From Trichoplusia ni (lineage: Eukaryota; Arthropoda; Insecta; Lepidoptera; Noctuidae), in assembly GCF_003590095.1 (NCBI RefSeq), contig NC_039491.1:3906001-3970000 (forward strand): a stretch of 64,000 nt of DNA, written 5' to 3'. The notes below the pieces were generated by a model. It had not been told where the DNA came from, searched no databases, and was given only the letters and a program-made list of their open reading frames with translations. Numbering within the stretch: the first letter of the stretch is position 1; the number at the start of each line of letters is the position of its first letter. Shown piece by piece: positions 11,001 to 21,258 of this stretch. Both the position numbers and the translations under genes were made by a program.

Positions 11001-14000
11001 AATTGTTTGTGGATTCCAGTGGATCCCGCCGCCGCAGCCTGAGAAGATGCGTGACGCGGACGAACAGATCTCCATCGACCTCGGCGACGAGTACGAGCAG
11101 GCGCTCACCACTGCCTCCCAAGAAGAAATCATTGACTTGGCTGGTATGGACACTCCTTCCATTATTACCTGTCTAAGTTCTGTTATTCTAAAGCCGAAGA
11201 GAGTTATGTTCTTAGCTGTCCAGCAGTCAATAAAAAATCGGCAGTTTCTTTCGCCTTCCTTTTCCAAATGTGTAATGCGTTAGGTTTCAGATGTTGGTAT
11301 ACAGATTTTGAGCGTATTCTATAATACAACTGTTTTAAAAGGCTTTCTTTCATGCCAAATAATCCAGTACGCTCAGATTTAATGAAGTCATCCTGAATAT
11401 GTAAAGTCTTGTTACACAAGTCAAAAGCAATTTCTTCATATGACAAACACTACAATTACTCAACGAAATTCTGGCATAAGTCGCGAAATATTTGCTTGCT
11501 AACCCAGTACCACACATTCTAATAGTCTAGAAGTCTGAATACCATCAGCAGTAACAACTGACACAGTCACCATCAAAATAAATATGCCTTTGTTACGACA
11601 CATCTTATTATTTATGAGAACTTGGATCAGGAAATATTCTTTGTGATGTTTGTATGATGAGAGTCTGGCATCTTTCCAGTATTGTCTCGACTTTCGAGTT
11701 CATTGCAACTCTCAAACATGAAAGGGACTTGTTTTATATCTTTTTTTGATATAAAAATATTAATGCAATAAAGAAAACATGTAAGAACATGTAAATTGCT
11801 ATACTACTCGAACTGGCACAATTTAAAACTGAATTTCTGTGCTTGCATTATCATATTTAATAGTGATGATGTGTGACAAAATATTTTCTGTTGTTAAACA
11901 AATCTGGAACCCACCACAGCCACTTCATTTCTTCTATAGTCAAAATGTTCTTGCTATCTCTATCCAGATGTTTGTACACTCTGTTTGCCGTAGAACACAG
12001 TTTAAACTCAGTTGAATATCAAAATAGAACAATTAATACATAAAAATGTAAAATATAAAAAATATGACTTGGCAATCAAAGTGACGGATACTTTGGCGCC
12101 GTGAGCAAAATTTCTTACATTCAAAATAATTATGTCATTAACCAGGTCACTCTTGTTTTTAAAACAAAAATAAACTATTATCTGTGGCGCGTTTTAAGAA
12201 AAACGTATTTGGTTAACTAAGCTTTAAAACTATTTTACCTTAAAGGCTTTTGCCCAGGGGGCGGACTGAAGGTGCTAAATATAAGAGATTTAAACCTTTA
12301 TTTTTTCGTTTTTTGTCTCATACTTATAATTATTTCTCTATTTTCATGATTGCAGCTATTCTCGGCTTCCACTCGATGATGAACCAGGATCAGTACCACG
12401 CTTCGCTTCTGAACAAGGGCCAGCCTGTCGGTCTCGGTTGGGATGGCATCACGAAAGCTACCAAACCTAAGGTAAACCAAACTGTTATTTTGGAAAGGCT
12501 TTCTCGCAAACAATTTTAGTTTGTGCTCAAATCTTGAAGACCAATCTCATTACTTTCAGATAAAATTCGTAAAAAATGAGACATGGTCAAATTACTTTTG
12601 GTTGGTTGGTCATACTCTTCAAAAAGTAATTATATTGTGTCATAATCATACGATACTGTATCATTACAGGTGTACCCTATGGACCCCCCCAACGATACGG
12701 ACCCCGACGACACTATCACCCGGGTGCAACAAAATGACCAAAAGTTGACTGATCTCAATTGGAATAATATTAAGGTAATAAGCTCTTTCTGTCTAAGATG
12801 TTCATATTTAAGGCAATCGGTGTATTAATGTGACCTGTGCAATATAAGTTTGAATACTCGTGTTCCAGAACATAAGCGACGAGAAATTCGAGAAGCTATT
12901 CGAAGCTCTGAAGGGCAACACGCAGCTGGAGGTGCTGTCGCTGGTGAACGTGGGGCTCAACGACCGCACGGCGGCGCTGCTGAGCGACGCGCTGCGCGTC
13001 AACAGCGGCCTGCGCGTCGTCAACGTCGAGACCAACTTCATCTCGCCCGCCGGCGTGCTGCAGCTGCTGCGCGCGCTCGCCGACACGCACACCGTCGAGG
13101 AGTTCCGCGCCTCCAACCAGGTGCGCGCCGCTAGCCACACGGGGACACTCCGACACCTTCGTCTCGCAGTCTTGCACATGTACTGTTGAGTCGACAGTTC
13201 GAATCGGACTGCGCATGATCAGATCCGAGTACGGTCACGTCGCCAGCCACTATTGTCACATTATTGAAAAAGGCTGTACGACGTCTTTTTTAACGGGAGA
13301 AATCCTTATGAACTTCTTCCGCCTGGGGATAGGCGTGCTGGACTATTACCGGCTAAAACCCCCCGGTGTGCCTCCTTGCGCGACGCCGCGGGAGTCCAAA
13401 TTCTTCCGCAGCCCCGTCCTAGTGCTGGCCCGGTCAGTCCGGGCTTCGCCTCGTGCGCGGGGTAGTGAGGTGTATACCTACCCCGATCATCGCCTCAGGC
13501 CCTCCTCCTCGGGTCCATAGAATAGGGGGCAGGGGACTTCACCAAGTCCCTCGCCCCTCGACCCATTCATGGGGGCTGGAAGAAGACGTTGTCCGCCCTA
13601 TTATGCGGCCGGGGAAGGGAATCGAGATCTCCCTCTCCCGCTCTGCAGTTTCCAGTTCGGCGAGAACGTGATGTCGCACACCACTGAGTCCCACGACTCT
13701 GCGCTACCGACCATCTCTCCCACTACGGCCGGCAGCGACAGATCGCCTCCTACTTCATTTGCGTATACACGGCGCTGCTCTTCCCAAGCAACACACTCGG
13801 CGAGAGCGTATTGCGAAATTTTAAAATTAAAACGTTAAATCTCCCGCCCCATCCTCACGTCCCGGAATATTCATATTCATATAGCATCTATCTTTACACT
13901 ACTAAACAACAACACATCCCCCACAGCGGTCGCAAGTCCTCGGTAACAAGATCGAGATGGAGATCACGAGCCTGGTGGAGCAGAACCCCACGCTGCTGCG

Positions 14001-17000
14001 GCTGGGCCTGCACCTGGAGTACAGCGACGCCCGCCACAGGATCGCCAGCCATCTGCAGAGGAACATCGACAGAAGTGAGTGTCGACAGAGATCCTGCATT
14101 ATATACCATACCGATGTTTATATAAAGTCTATATTCGTTCAACACATGTCCGTTTACGTAGTTTTGGTACTGGAAACAGTACTAGGTAATTGTACTTGAA
14201 AATGTATAGGATAGGAAGTGTTTTCTGTTTGTTATTACTGTGAAGTCGGACCAAAAATCCTGTAGTAGGAAGAATTTACTAAAGGTCAGTTTAAAAATTC
14301 AGTTAATCTTACCTTAGGGGGTAATTTAATGAATAAAGGAGTAATATGTGTTGCTAATGAATATAACACGATTCATATTGGTATGGTATGTAATTGTTCA
14401 GTAGGGATTAGTGTAAAGAAGATTCGAATTTATAACTGAAACTATAGAATAATAGAGAGGTAGTAATACAATCTTTAAAAAATATTATTAATGTTTTCGT
14501 AATGTCGGGGTGAAATTGCAGTGCCAAATGAATATAACTTAAGTCTGATTACAATTTAATAAGGATTTTTATTAAATCAAAAGTTCTATACCAGACATCT
14601 TACGAATATAGAAAATAAATCTTCTTTACACTTCATTTTCTGCGGAATTGATTTAAATACTTTATTGGACAGGAAGAGTCCAAATGCTATAAAATCGGCG
14701 ATTATTTATCGTTATTATATAACGACCAAGTCTATTAATTTATAAGATGCACAATAAACAATTTTATTACAGGTTATATAATATATTACTGTGAAATGAC
14801 GTTTTACGACAGTTCATTTATATGTACAGACAACATCGTCTTACACCAATTTTATGAAAGCATAAACATGTATTAGCACATATCTTGCATAGAACTTTCA
14901 CTCTTAACTCGATACATTAAGGCTTACATTAGCGTGCAACACGTCGAACATCATTCGTCAAGTAACACAAATTGATTGGAAAATCACACTATCATTTGAA
15001 TGTAGCATATGAGAAACGGATAATTTAAGCCATTTCAGACACAATCAGTTATAATTTATTAGCTTTAAACGTAGTAAGGCGTATAATATGTATAATATTC
15101 GAAAGTAAAGTTGTTAATAATAATAAGTAGATTCTTGCTTAAGCTACTTCATATTATTACAATTTTAGTGTTTTGAAATTAAAATACATCATCAAAACAA
15201 TAACGACGATTAATAATTAAAACTACAATCACTGAACATACGAGTAATTACTCGGTCGATTAACGATTAATATATCGATAATGTACCGAGTGATTGTCGT
15301 TTACTACTTGACGTTTCGGTCGACTTGCATCGGCCGCTCATGCGTGAATATCGAATGTATTATGATTATATTTTCTGCTCGAGACTAGACAAATAGTTTT
15401 TAAATGTTTCTAGTATAATACTCCTTAAGTGGAAAAGGAATGAGCTTTTATCACATTACAAAAATAAAAAATAAAAAATCTTTTAAGAATTATTAAAGAG
15501 CCTATAAGGAAAAATTGTTTGTAAAAGAATCTTGTTCTTACTTGTGTCTGATTTGGCAACTGGCATACTTGTGTGCTACAGCACATATACCTAAACCTCA
15601 ACAAGGCCCGTTTGTTATCGGCGCTGTGATATTAAACATTCACATTCCATATTTGATCCTAAAAACGAATTCGTGGTGTGTTGACTACAAAGTCAAAAGA
15701 ATAGTATGAGGATATTGTCAACATATTTTGTGTCCTAAACCATTGTCTTAAAGAACATTTTCAACACACCACGCCAGTTAACATTCACTTACGAAAATGC
15801 ACATATGGCGCATTTACCGAATAGCCCACCCTCAGCTTGTATTAACAGTAAGGACACAGGAGTTTCAACAAAGAAGAATAAAGATAAAATATTGCATGTG
15901 TCTAATGTGAGTCAGTGGAACTGCAGAGCATCAAGTTCAGAATGGGTTTAGATAAAAAAAAAATTGTTATTTTAAATTCAAGCTCATCTGAGTTTTCAAT
16001 ACCATTTAAGTGACTAAACTTAATTTCGATCATACATTGTACATAATCTGATTGAAGGAAACTACAAAATGCCATTTTATAAATATGCTCCATTATTTCA
16101 ATACTGCATGGGGTTATCGATTACCCATTAGACACAAGCAACATCGGTAATCCAAATCGATTATCATGATCAGATTGCCGCGTGCTAAAGAAGGCTAGCG
16201 TGTCGCTGAGCCTGCGGCGGCCGCGCGGTCGTCCGCCCGCTGTGGGTATCGACAGTAGCTTCTTCAACATGACGCCGCCCAGCGCTGAATCTGTCACACC
16301 CACCAAGGAAGAACCCAAACCAATAATAAGCGAAATCGTGGATACCTCGTCTACAGTCCAAGCACAACCAGACGGCACTGAAGCCGTAACAGCTCCAGAA
16401 CCTATCGAGAAACCTGTATCGAATGGTTTCGAAGCACCAATCGCTACCCAACCCGTAACACCAGAAATAGAAGAAAAACCTATAATCACGGATAACGTGG
16501 GTAATCCAATACCCGAGGACCGACTTACTGAAGAAGCACCGGTAGAAAGTTCTGAAACGCCGATAGAAAAGGCTGAAGAGAGCGCAGATAAAACTGAATC
16601 GACCGGTGAACAAGCAGACAGATTCGTGCTAGCGGCGCGACCCGACATAAACCCCAATCCCCACTCGTGAGTAGTAGCGTCCAGATTGCCACTCACACCA
16701 CACGCGTGCCCCCAACTGTTATTTGTAGACGTTTATACACAAATACATCATCGGGTGTGAATTCGAACAATATAAAATATCATTTATATTTTTCTTTTTT
16801 CGTATATTGTTTATACAGAAGAGGGGATCGTATACCAAATCCGATGGTCATCGTTTTGTCAGGCGTAGAGGTCTTGGAACGACTGTATTATGTGACAACG
16901 TACCGGATTCTATGATCCCTCAGATTTTATCCCTTTTTCTGTATATTAGGTTTATATAGCGATCTTAGAATTTTAGGTTTTAGGTAATGTGTTCTTGCGC

Positions 17001-19918
17001 AATAAGCATTTTCCTCCAACTACCCCCCCCCCCTCTAACCTTTTGAATTGTCATCAATCATTTCAAATTATACGTTTCATACGTCTGAACAGGATTCACT
17101 ACTGTTTTAATTTAAATATTCAAGTTGTATTAACAAAACCAATTTACTTAGGGTAATCTTTTGACATATATAAAAAATATGACGGAAATGAAGTGAATGT
17201 TCTCGACAGTTATTGCTACATTTTTTTTTCTAAATTTATTACAATGAAATTGTTCTAATTCACAATGAATGTACACAAAACACATGTGTGAGACATTAGT
17301 TGAGAGATATGTTGTTCCATTACAGTACGGAAAGACCTAACGCTGCGACTTCAGTTCAGATTCTTTAACAACCTGGCAAAGGGGGCGCGTAGCCAATAGA
17401 CGCGGAGGTCAGGCCCACGGTACATTGTTGGCACGGCAGTATAACAACACTACGCTTTTGTTACAGCTTATTTACAATGCCGGCTGATTGAGTGATGACT
17501 CACACACACATACATATAGTGCAGTTTTATTCTATACGAACCTTGTTTCTTTCTTTCTTTAAAATTTTGTAATGAGAGCTTTATTTTAGTTTGGGGCTGT
17601 AAGTAAAATTATTTGGGCATGTTTATAAAACGAAAAATTCGAAAAATAAAATCGTCAATCTCAAAAAAAAGCTGTCTAAAATCCTTAAATGTCTGGGGCA
17701 CCCATGGTTAAGTTCGTAATAGATTTTTATATTTATAAAGCTGCACTCTAAATATATCTCTAGTCGAATATGGCATCCATGACGTCACACGACGCCATAA
17801 TTGCTATATTGATAGTCTTAACAATTTGTTTACTCTTTATAACATAAAATAATACTACCTATCTACATTAATTCTTAAAACACACTTTCCATTAAAACCT
17901 CAATATAAAACAAAACTAATATATTTTGATGTGTTTTCTATTATTTAGATAATAACTTTTAACAATTTAATTTCTAGCAGAGAGGGGAGTTCTAGCATAG
18001 AACAGAACGATAATATGTAGAAAGGCCGCAAAAAATCGGTAAAATATTAACTGTTTTGCGAATGTAAATGGCCAAACGTTAGTGCCGTGCTATTTTTTCG
18101 GGTAATAACGGTTTTTCACAGCGTAAGGCTTAAGCTAATCAAGATTTTCCGCTTAGAGATTACGACGATGCTGTGGGGTCCCAATTGCGACAGGATAGTC
18201 ATAAACGTTTGTTAAGCATCTATTAACTGGAGCCATAAAAAGAGATATTTTCCTGAACTCAAATGACACGCATGGATGTGACTACTAACAATTGTATGCG
18301 GAATGATGATCTGATACTAAATACCAATAAAAAAATATGTTAGCATGGACTTGGATTTCCTACGTTTTATTTTTGAAAGCATAATGTTTGAATTGATTGT
18401 TATATGTTTTCCTTTGTTATTTATTTATGAACGAACCTTTTATGTTGCCGATGTTCGCTTTACGAAAATTTAATCTACTGGAATAATATGTAAAATGTGA
18501 TTCGATCAAAATTCGAACCGTATCGATAAGATTTTGATCATTGGAACCTTTTTTTAGGCATAATTAAGAGCGTAATTTGTCAACAAAAAAAAAACTTTCA
18601 GCTCAATAAATAAAAAAAATATAAAGTTATCTTTCTAAATTATTTTATTATTCGAAATTGCGAACATCGGTTACTCAACATGTATGTATAAAAATGTGTG
18701 ACCACGTATCCGTGTGTATGCATTGCAGTACGCCAGCAGCGCCGGAGCCAGAACAGCGCTTAGAGCCTTGAACTGTCGCACGTGGTAAGTTATGAAACCT
18801 CTTTGGTACAAAAACCATGTCATGGGTCTTTTTATACGCTATGGAATTTTAGGCCACTTGTCAAATTGATGATCAAATTGAATTTGCGACAAAAAAGAAT
18901 GTTTGCAACTCATTTTCTTTAATAAATTTGGTTTTACTTTTTAGTAAAAGGTTAAGCTACTTACAGCGTTTAAAAAGACCCACTGATCATATCACAAAAT
19001 CATTGTATTGGCATTTCAAAAATCATGTAATTCAATTTTGTAATGAGACTGGGTATATTGTATTTCTTTCGCTTTGTAGATTTTCAGCAGCTTTCTTTGG
19101 TTTTTAGCAACCTGGCAGCAAAATGTGTGTATCTAGCACTATTACCCATATACCCAATTGAGCATGATTGCATTATTCCATGCATATTATACCCAGATAT
19201 GTATGCCACCCAAATGCATTTATACACCTTATCCAATACTAATATAAAATTATATTACTGATGTTGATGAAAAATAAGAACCAAAGTTTATATTTCATTT
19301 TTTTTAATGAGAGTGAACTAAAAATTTGGTAAAAATGATTAATCTCTGACGAACTCGTACAGATATGTTTCGCTTTGAATTTTAATTTTATTGTACTTTT
19401 TAAAACTATTACTGACTGAAAATCCTATTAATAATATGGTTTTTATTTAACGTGTAATAAGATTTCATATATCGTTTTTATAATATAGAGTACAGCGTAT
19501 AATGTATTTTCAATATCGAATACAATTTTAACATATTTAGCAATTTGAAACGGCGTCTTATTTGCTTTAGTAATATATGCACTTAGTCATATAATTTTAG
19601 CAGATAGTATATAGAAAATTGCCACTTAGTATAAAACATGGTTTTACTACTTATCTATTGCTTTACAACAGATTTCATTTGACATAGATTACATTCTTGT
19701 ACGATAAAATAAAATGGCGTCTGGATTTCATTAGAAACTACAATTTCCACGTGAAAAGTTTATTATTAAAAAAAACTTGCCTTGCACTATGAAGAAGTTT
19801 TGTAAAATGTGTATATTTTAGTAGTAAGTAAGTGTATCGTGATGTTGCAGGCGGGCGCATCCGCCGCCTGACCCAGTTCACCCGCAGCCGCAGCTACGTG
19901 GTGGGCTGGATCCCGTGA
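8082..19918 (+). CDS. tmod: tropomodulin, shared core of seven coding exons plus alternative 3' exons
   Basis: Tropomodulin caps actin filament pointed ends in muscle sarcomeres and the membrane skeleton, with tropomyosin. Shared coding exons: 8082-8207, 10550-10717, 11020-11143, 12356-12471, 12670-12774, 12869-13120 and 13927-14074, all with GT-AG borders and consistent phase (1039 nt, about 346 codons). The product starts MTTPAKLFGRELSTYDEVDV (first tropomyosin/actin-binding region). It continues through NRKKLIEHINKQALETP, the conserved ILGFHSMMNQDQYHASLLNK segment, and a leucine-rich-repeat domain (LEVLSLVNVGLNDRTAALL, LRVVNVETNFISPAGV, EEFRASNQ), ending HLQRNIDR. After phase 1 at 14074 several 3' exons fit, giving about 357, 370, 368 or more than 500 aa; they are listed separately. 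The frame is open upstream of the ATG to 8055, where a possible acceptor lies. The LRR exon 12869-13120 is much more GC-rich than its surroundings. Confidence 0.93.
9630..9830 (-). repeat. diverged dispersed repeat in tmod intron 1
   Basis: The string TATGTATGGATGTTTG, then TCGTAAAAAAATTGCTCAATGG and AGATGAAACTTGG, resembles the reverse complement of the copy at 33214-33526, which reads GTAAGTATGGATGTATT and later ACTACTGAATGGATTTG. The two are therefore diverged, oppositely oriented copies of one family. Confidence 0.55.
13290..13830 (-). pseudogene. R1-clade non-LTR retrotransposon remnant (3' end)
   Basis: Read on the minus strand, the right part translates as DLSLPAVVGEMVGSAESWDS, the post-RT signature of R1-type LINEs. 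After a frameshift it continues VLAELETAERERE, matching the usual E-A-A-E-R-E-R-E ending of these proteins. The left part, with ACCGGGGGGTTTTAG and AATAGTCCAGCACG on that strand, resembles their 3' UTR. Only the very end of the element is left and the frame is broken, so it is dead. It sits in the tmod intron between the last two shared exons, opposite in orientation to the gene, and explains the locally high GC of that intron. Confidence 0.75.
14075..16173. other. tmod intron after the last shared exon
   Basis: AT-rich non-coding sequence. I see no exon or clear repeat; short open frames here lack recognisable similarity and splice context. Confidence 0.5.
16174..16666 (+). CDS. tmod: tmod alternative exon encoding a long disordered tail
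   Basis: With an acceptor CAG at 16171-16173, this exon continues the tmod frame from the phase-1 donor at 14074. It starts with a basic stretch (KKASVSLSLRRPRGRPP) and then gives about 140 residues rich in Pro, Glu, Ser and Thr, such as PPSAESVTPTKEEPKP and ESSETPIEKAEESADKTES, with no globular motif. It would lengthen tropomodulin by nearly half. A good donor GTGAGT at 16667 leaves phase 2, which fits acceptors at 18729 (ending STPAAPEPEQRLEP) and 20895. Without splicing there, TGA at 16668-16670 stops the frame. The acceptor's pyrimidine tract is weak. It could also be part of an unrelated nested transcript, but the frame match argues for tmod. Confidence 0.55.
17326..17399 (+). CDS. tmod: tmod alternative terminal exon, tail IRKDLTLRLQFRFF...
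   Basis: After acceptor TTCCATTACAG the exon reads, joined in phase to the A left by the donor at 14074, as IRKDLTLRLQFRFFNNLAKG followed by ARSQ and TAG. The tail is basic and hydrophobic. This form would be 370 aa. An AATAAA at 17645-17650 could end the transcript. Confidence 0.55.
17400..18728. other. 3' UTR or intron of tmod
   Basis: No further coding exon is seen. An AATAAA lies at 17645-17650. The rest is AT-rich. Confidence 0.45.
17645..17650 (+). terminator. candidate polyadenylation signal for the 17326 exon
   Basis: AATAAA about 250 nt after the stop at 17397-17399. Confidence 0.35.
18729..18784 (+). CDS. tmod: tmod alternative 3' exon read in two frames
   Basis: After acceptor GCATTGCAG this 56-nt exon accepts two tmod donors. 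From 14074 (phase 1) it codes IRQQRRSQNSA and stops at TAG 18761-18763, giving a 357-aa protein of ordinary tropomodulin length. From 16666 (phase 2) it codes STPAAPEPEQRLEP and stops at TGA 18769-18771, giving a 524-aa form. A donor GTAAGT follows at 18785, so the exon may be internal to the 3' UTR and joined to 19851. AATAAA at 18921-18926 offers a nearer end. Confidence 0.55.
18921..18926 (+). terminator. candidate polyadenylation signal for the 18729 exon
   Basis: AATAAA in TTTAATAAATTTGG, about 150 nt after the stops of the 18729 exon. Confidence 0.3.
19851..19918 (+). CDS. tmod: tmod alternative terminal exon, tail SGRIRRLTQF...GWIP
   Basis: With acceptor TGATGTTGCAG and the phase-1 donor at 14074 it reads SGRIRRLTQFTRSRSYVVGW then IP and TGA at 19916-19918, for a 368-aa protein. 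The exon is strongly GC-rich compared with its surroundings, as are several true exons in this window. If reached through 18784 it would instead be 3' UTR. A second frame stays open to 20142 but no upstream tmod donor has the right phase for it. Confidence 0.5.
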
Positions 19919-20894
19919 GGCGCCGCCCACTCCGCTCGCGCTCGCTGGCCACGCACCGCACGCCCGCTCACAACGCTGTCATTGAATATATTTATCAACA
20001 CATACAATTTAAGTTCAAGCTAGACTTGGTTCGCACCGAACTGACCTATCTATATGAAGTTCTTTGTAACCTGGCGCCTATACAAGCGCCGCAGTTCCGG
20101 AAAGCAATGACTGCGTTGCAACCAAGTCTGCGTTCACCTTAATTAAGCCTCCAACTTTACAAAACATTTTTGAAGAAGATTTATTTTTAACAACAATTGA
20201 CAAGAATGAATTCAAAAAATATTTTTTTAGATTTTATTTTTTTACTTATACAAAATGTTTGTCAAATATATACAATTACATCGAACTTCTCCGGGCAGAA
20301 AAATAATGGTACATCTGATGACGAATGTTGTGTGCAAACAAGAATTGATATTTTACCATTGAATTCGCTATCGGTATTTATATCGATAGGTTGAATTATC
20401 GACTAACATCACTAGCATGATGGCAGGACCATCACTAGTAAAACAGTATGATAAAATCACAATTCCTGTGTATAGCGTGAATGACGTACGTTTTACTATT
20501 AATTCTTACTATAGTGTGCTAATGAATTCGTATTAATTTTATTATGATATTAAATTGTAATATATTTTATAGATGTGCACATTCCATTAATGCGAAACAT
20601 GCTTCTCTTATATTTGACGCTTAGTGAATAACCTTTTTAATTTAAACCTACTAAGGGTAGCCCTAAAATTGTATTAATAACGACACAATGTGGTCGTTTC
20701 GGTAGTTGGGAGCGGTAGATGCTTTAGTGACTAGCTGTTTTTTGCTGCCATTTTAAGCAACCTACCTACCTCACATATACCGCGTATGAAATTATGTTGC
20801 GGCATTGTAAAGTTCCTTCAATGTGAAAATGTGTATCTTGTTTGTCATTTTATATAAAAGTTTATTAATTACGTTGTCCTTTTGACATCGTCAG

Positions 20895-21015
20895 ATGTCA
20901 GCTGTCCGATTCTGATTCTGGAGATTATGAGCCTTCTAAGCTGGAATACTCTGACAAAATGGATTTCCGGTCAGGATACTCAAAAGCAGGGAAAGGGCAT
21001 CACAAATATAACTAA
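20895..21015 (+). CDS. candidate terminal exon, possibly of the long tmod form
   Basis: An open frame ends at TAA 21013-21015 and reads QLSDSDSGDYEPSKLEYSDK, then MDFRSGYSKAGKGHHKYN. The sequence is hydrophilic and non-repetitive, looks protein-like, and follows a usable acceptor (TCCTTTTGACATCGTCAG). Entering in phase 2, it is frame-compatible with the donor at 16667 of the long tail exon, which would give about 550 aa. AATAAA at 21253-21258 follows. I do not recognise the peptide. It could be the last exon of another gene or chance. Confidence 0.4.
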
Positions 21016-21252
21016 TTTAACGTAGTTTTGCAAGTCAAATGTACATATATTTTTCTTGACCGTTTAATTTATTTTGTTTGACTAATAAGACACATTAATT
21101 TTTAGTTTCAATGTTTAGATAACATTTAAAAAATGACTGATTACTTATGACTTGCCAACTTGAGTTGTCTTAACCGTTATAGAGAGGTATACAATCAACT
21201 TTACAGAGAGAAGCCATGTTCTGCGTCAATGGAGCGTAACTTTAAATATTTC

Positions 21253-21258
21253 AATAAA
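21253..21258 (+). terminator. candidate polyadenylation signal for distal tmod end
   Basis: AATAAA in TTTCAATAAAGCACT, about 240 nt after the stop at 21015. Confidence 0.4.

Noticed and set aside
16121..16696. 191-residue open frame on the minus strand
   Set aside because: It is the antisense of the long tmod tail exon, low-complexity (Ser, Gly, Val) and without splice or family support; the plus-strand frame matches tmod phase.
17023..17033. Run of 11 C in a tmod intron
   Set aside because: A simple homopolymer with no associated motif; worth noting just as an assembly-error risk.
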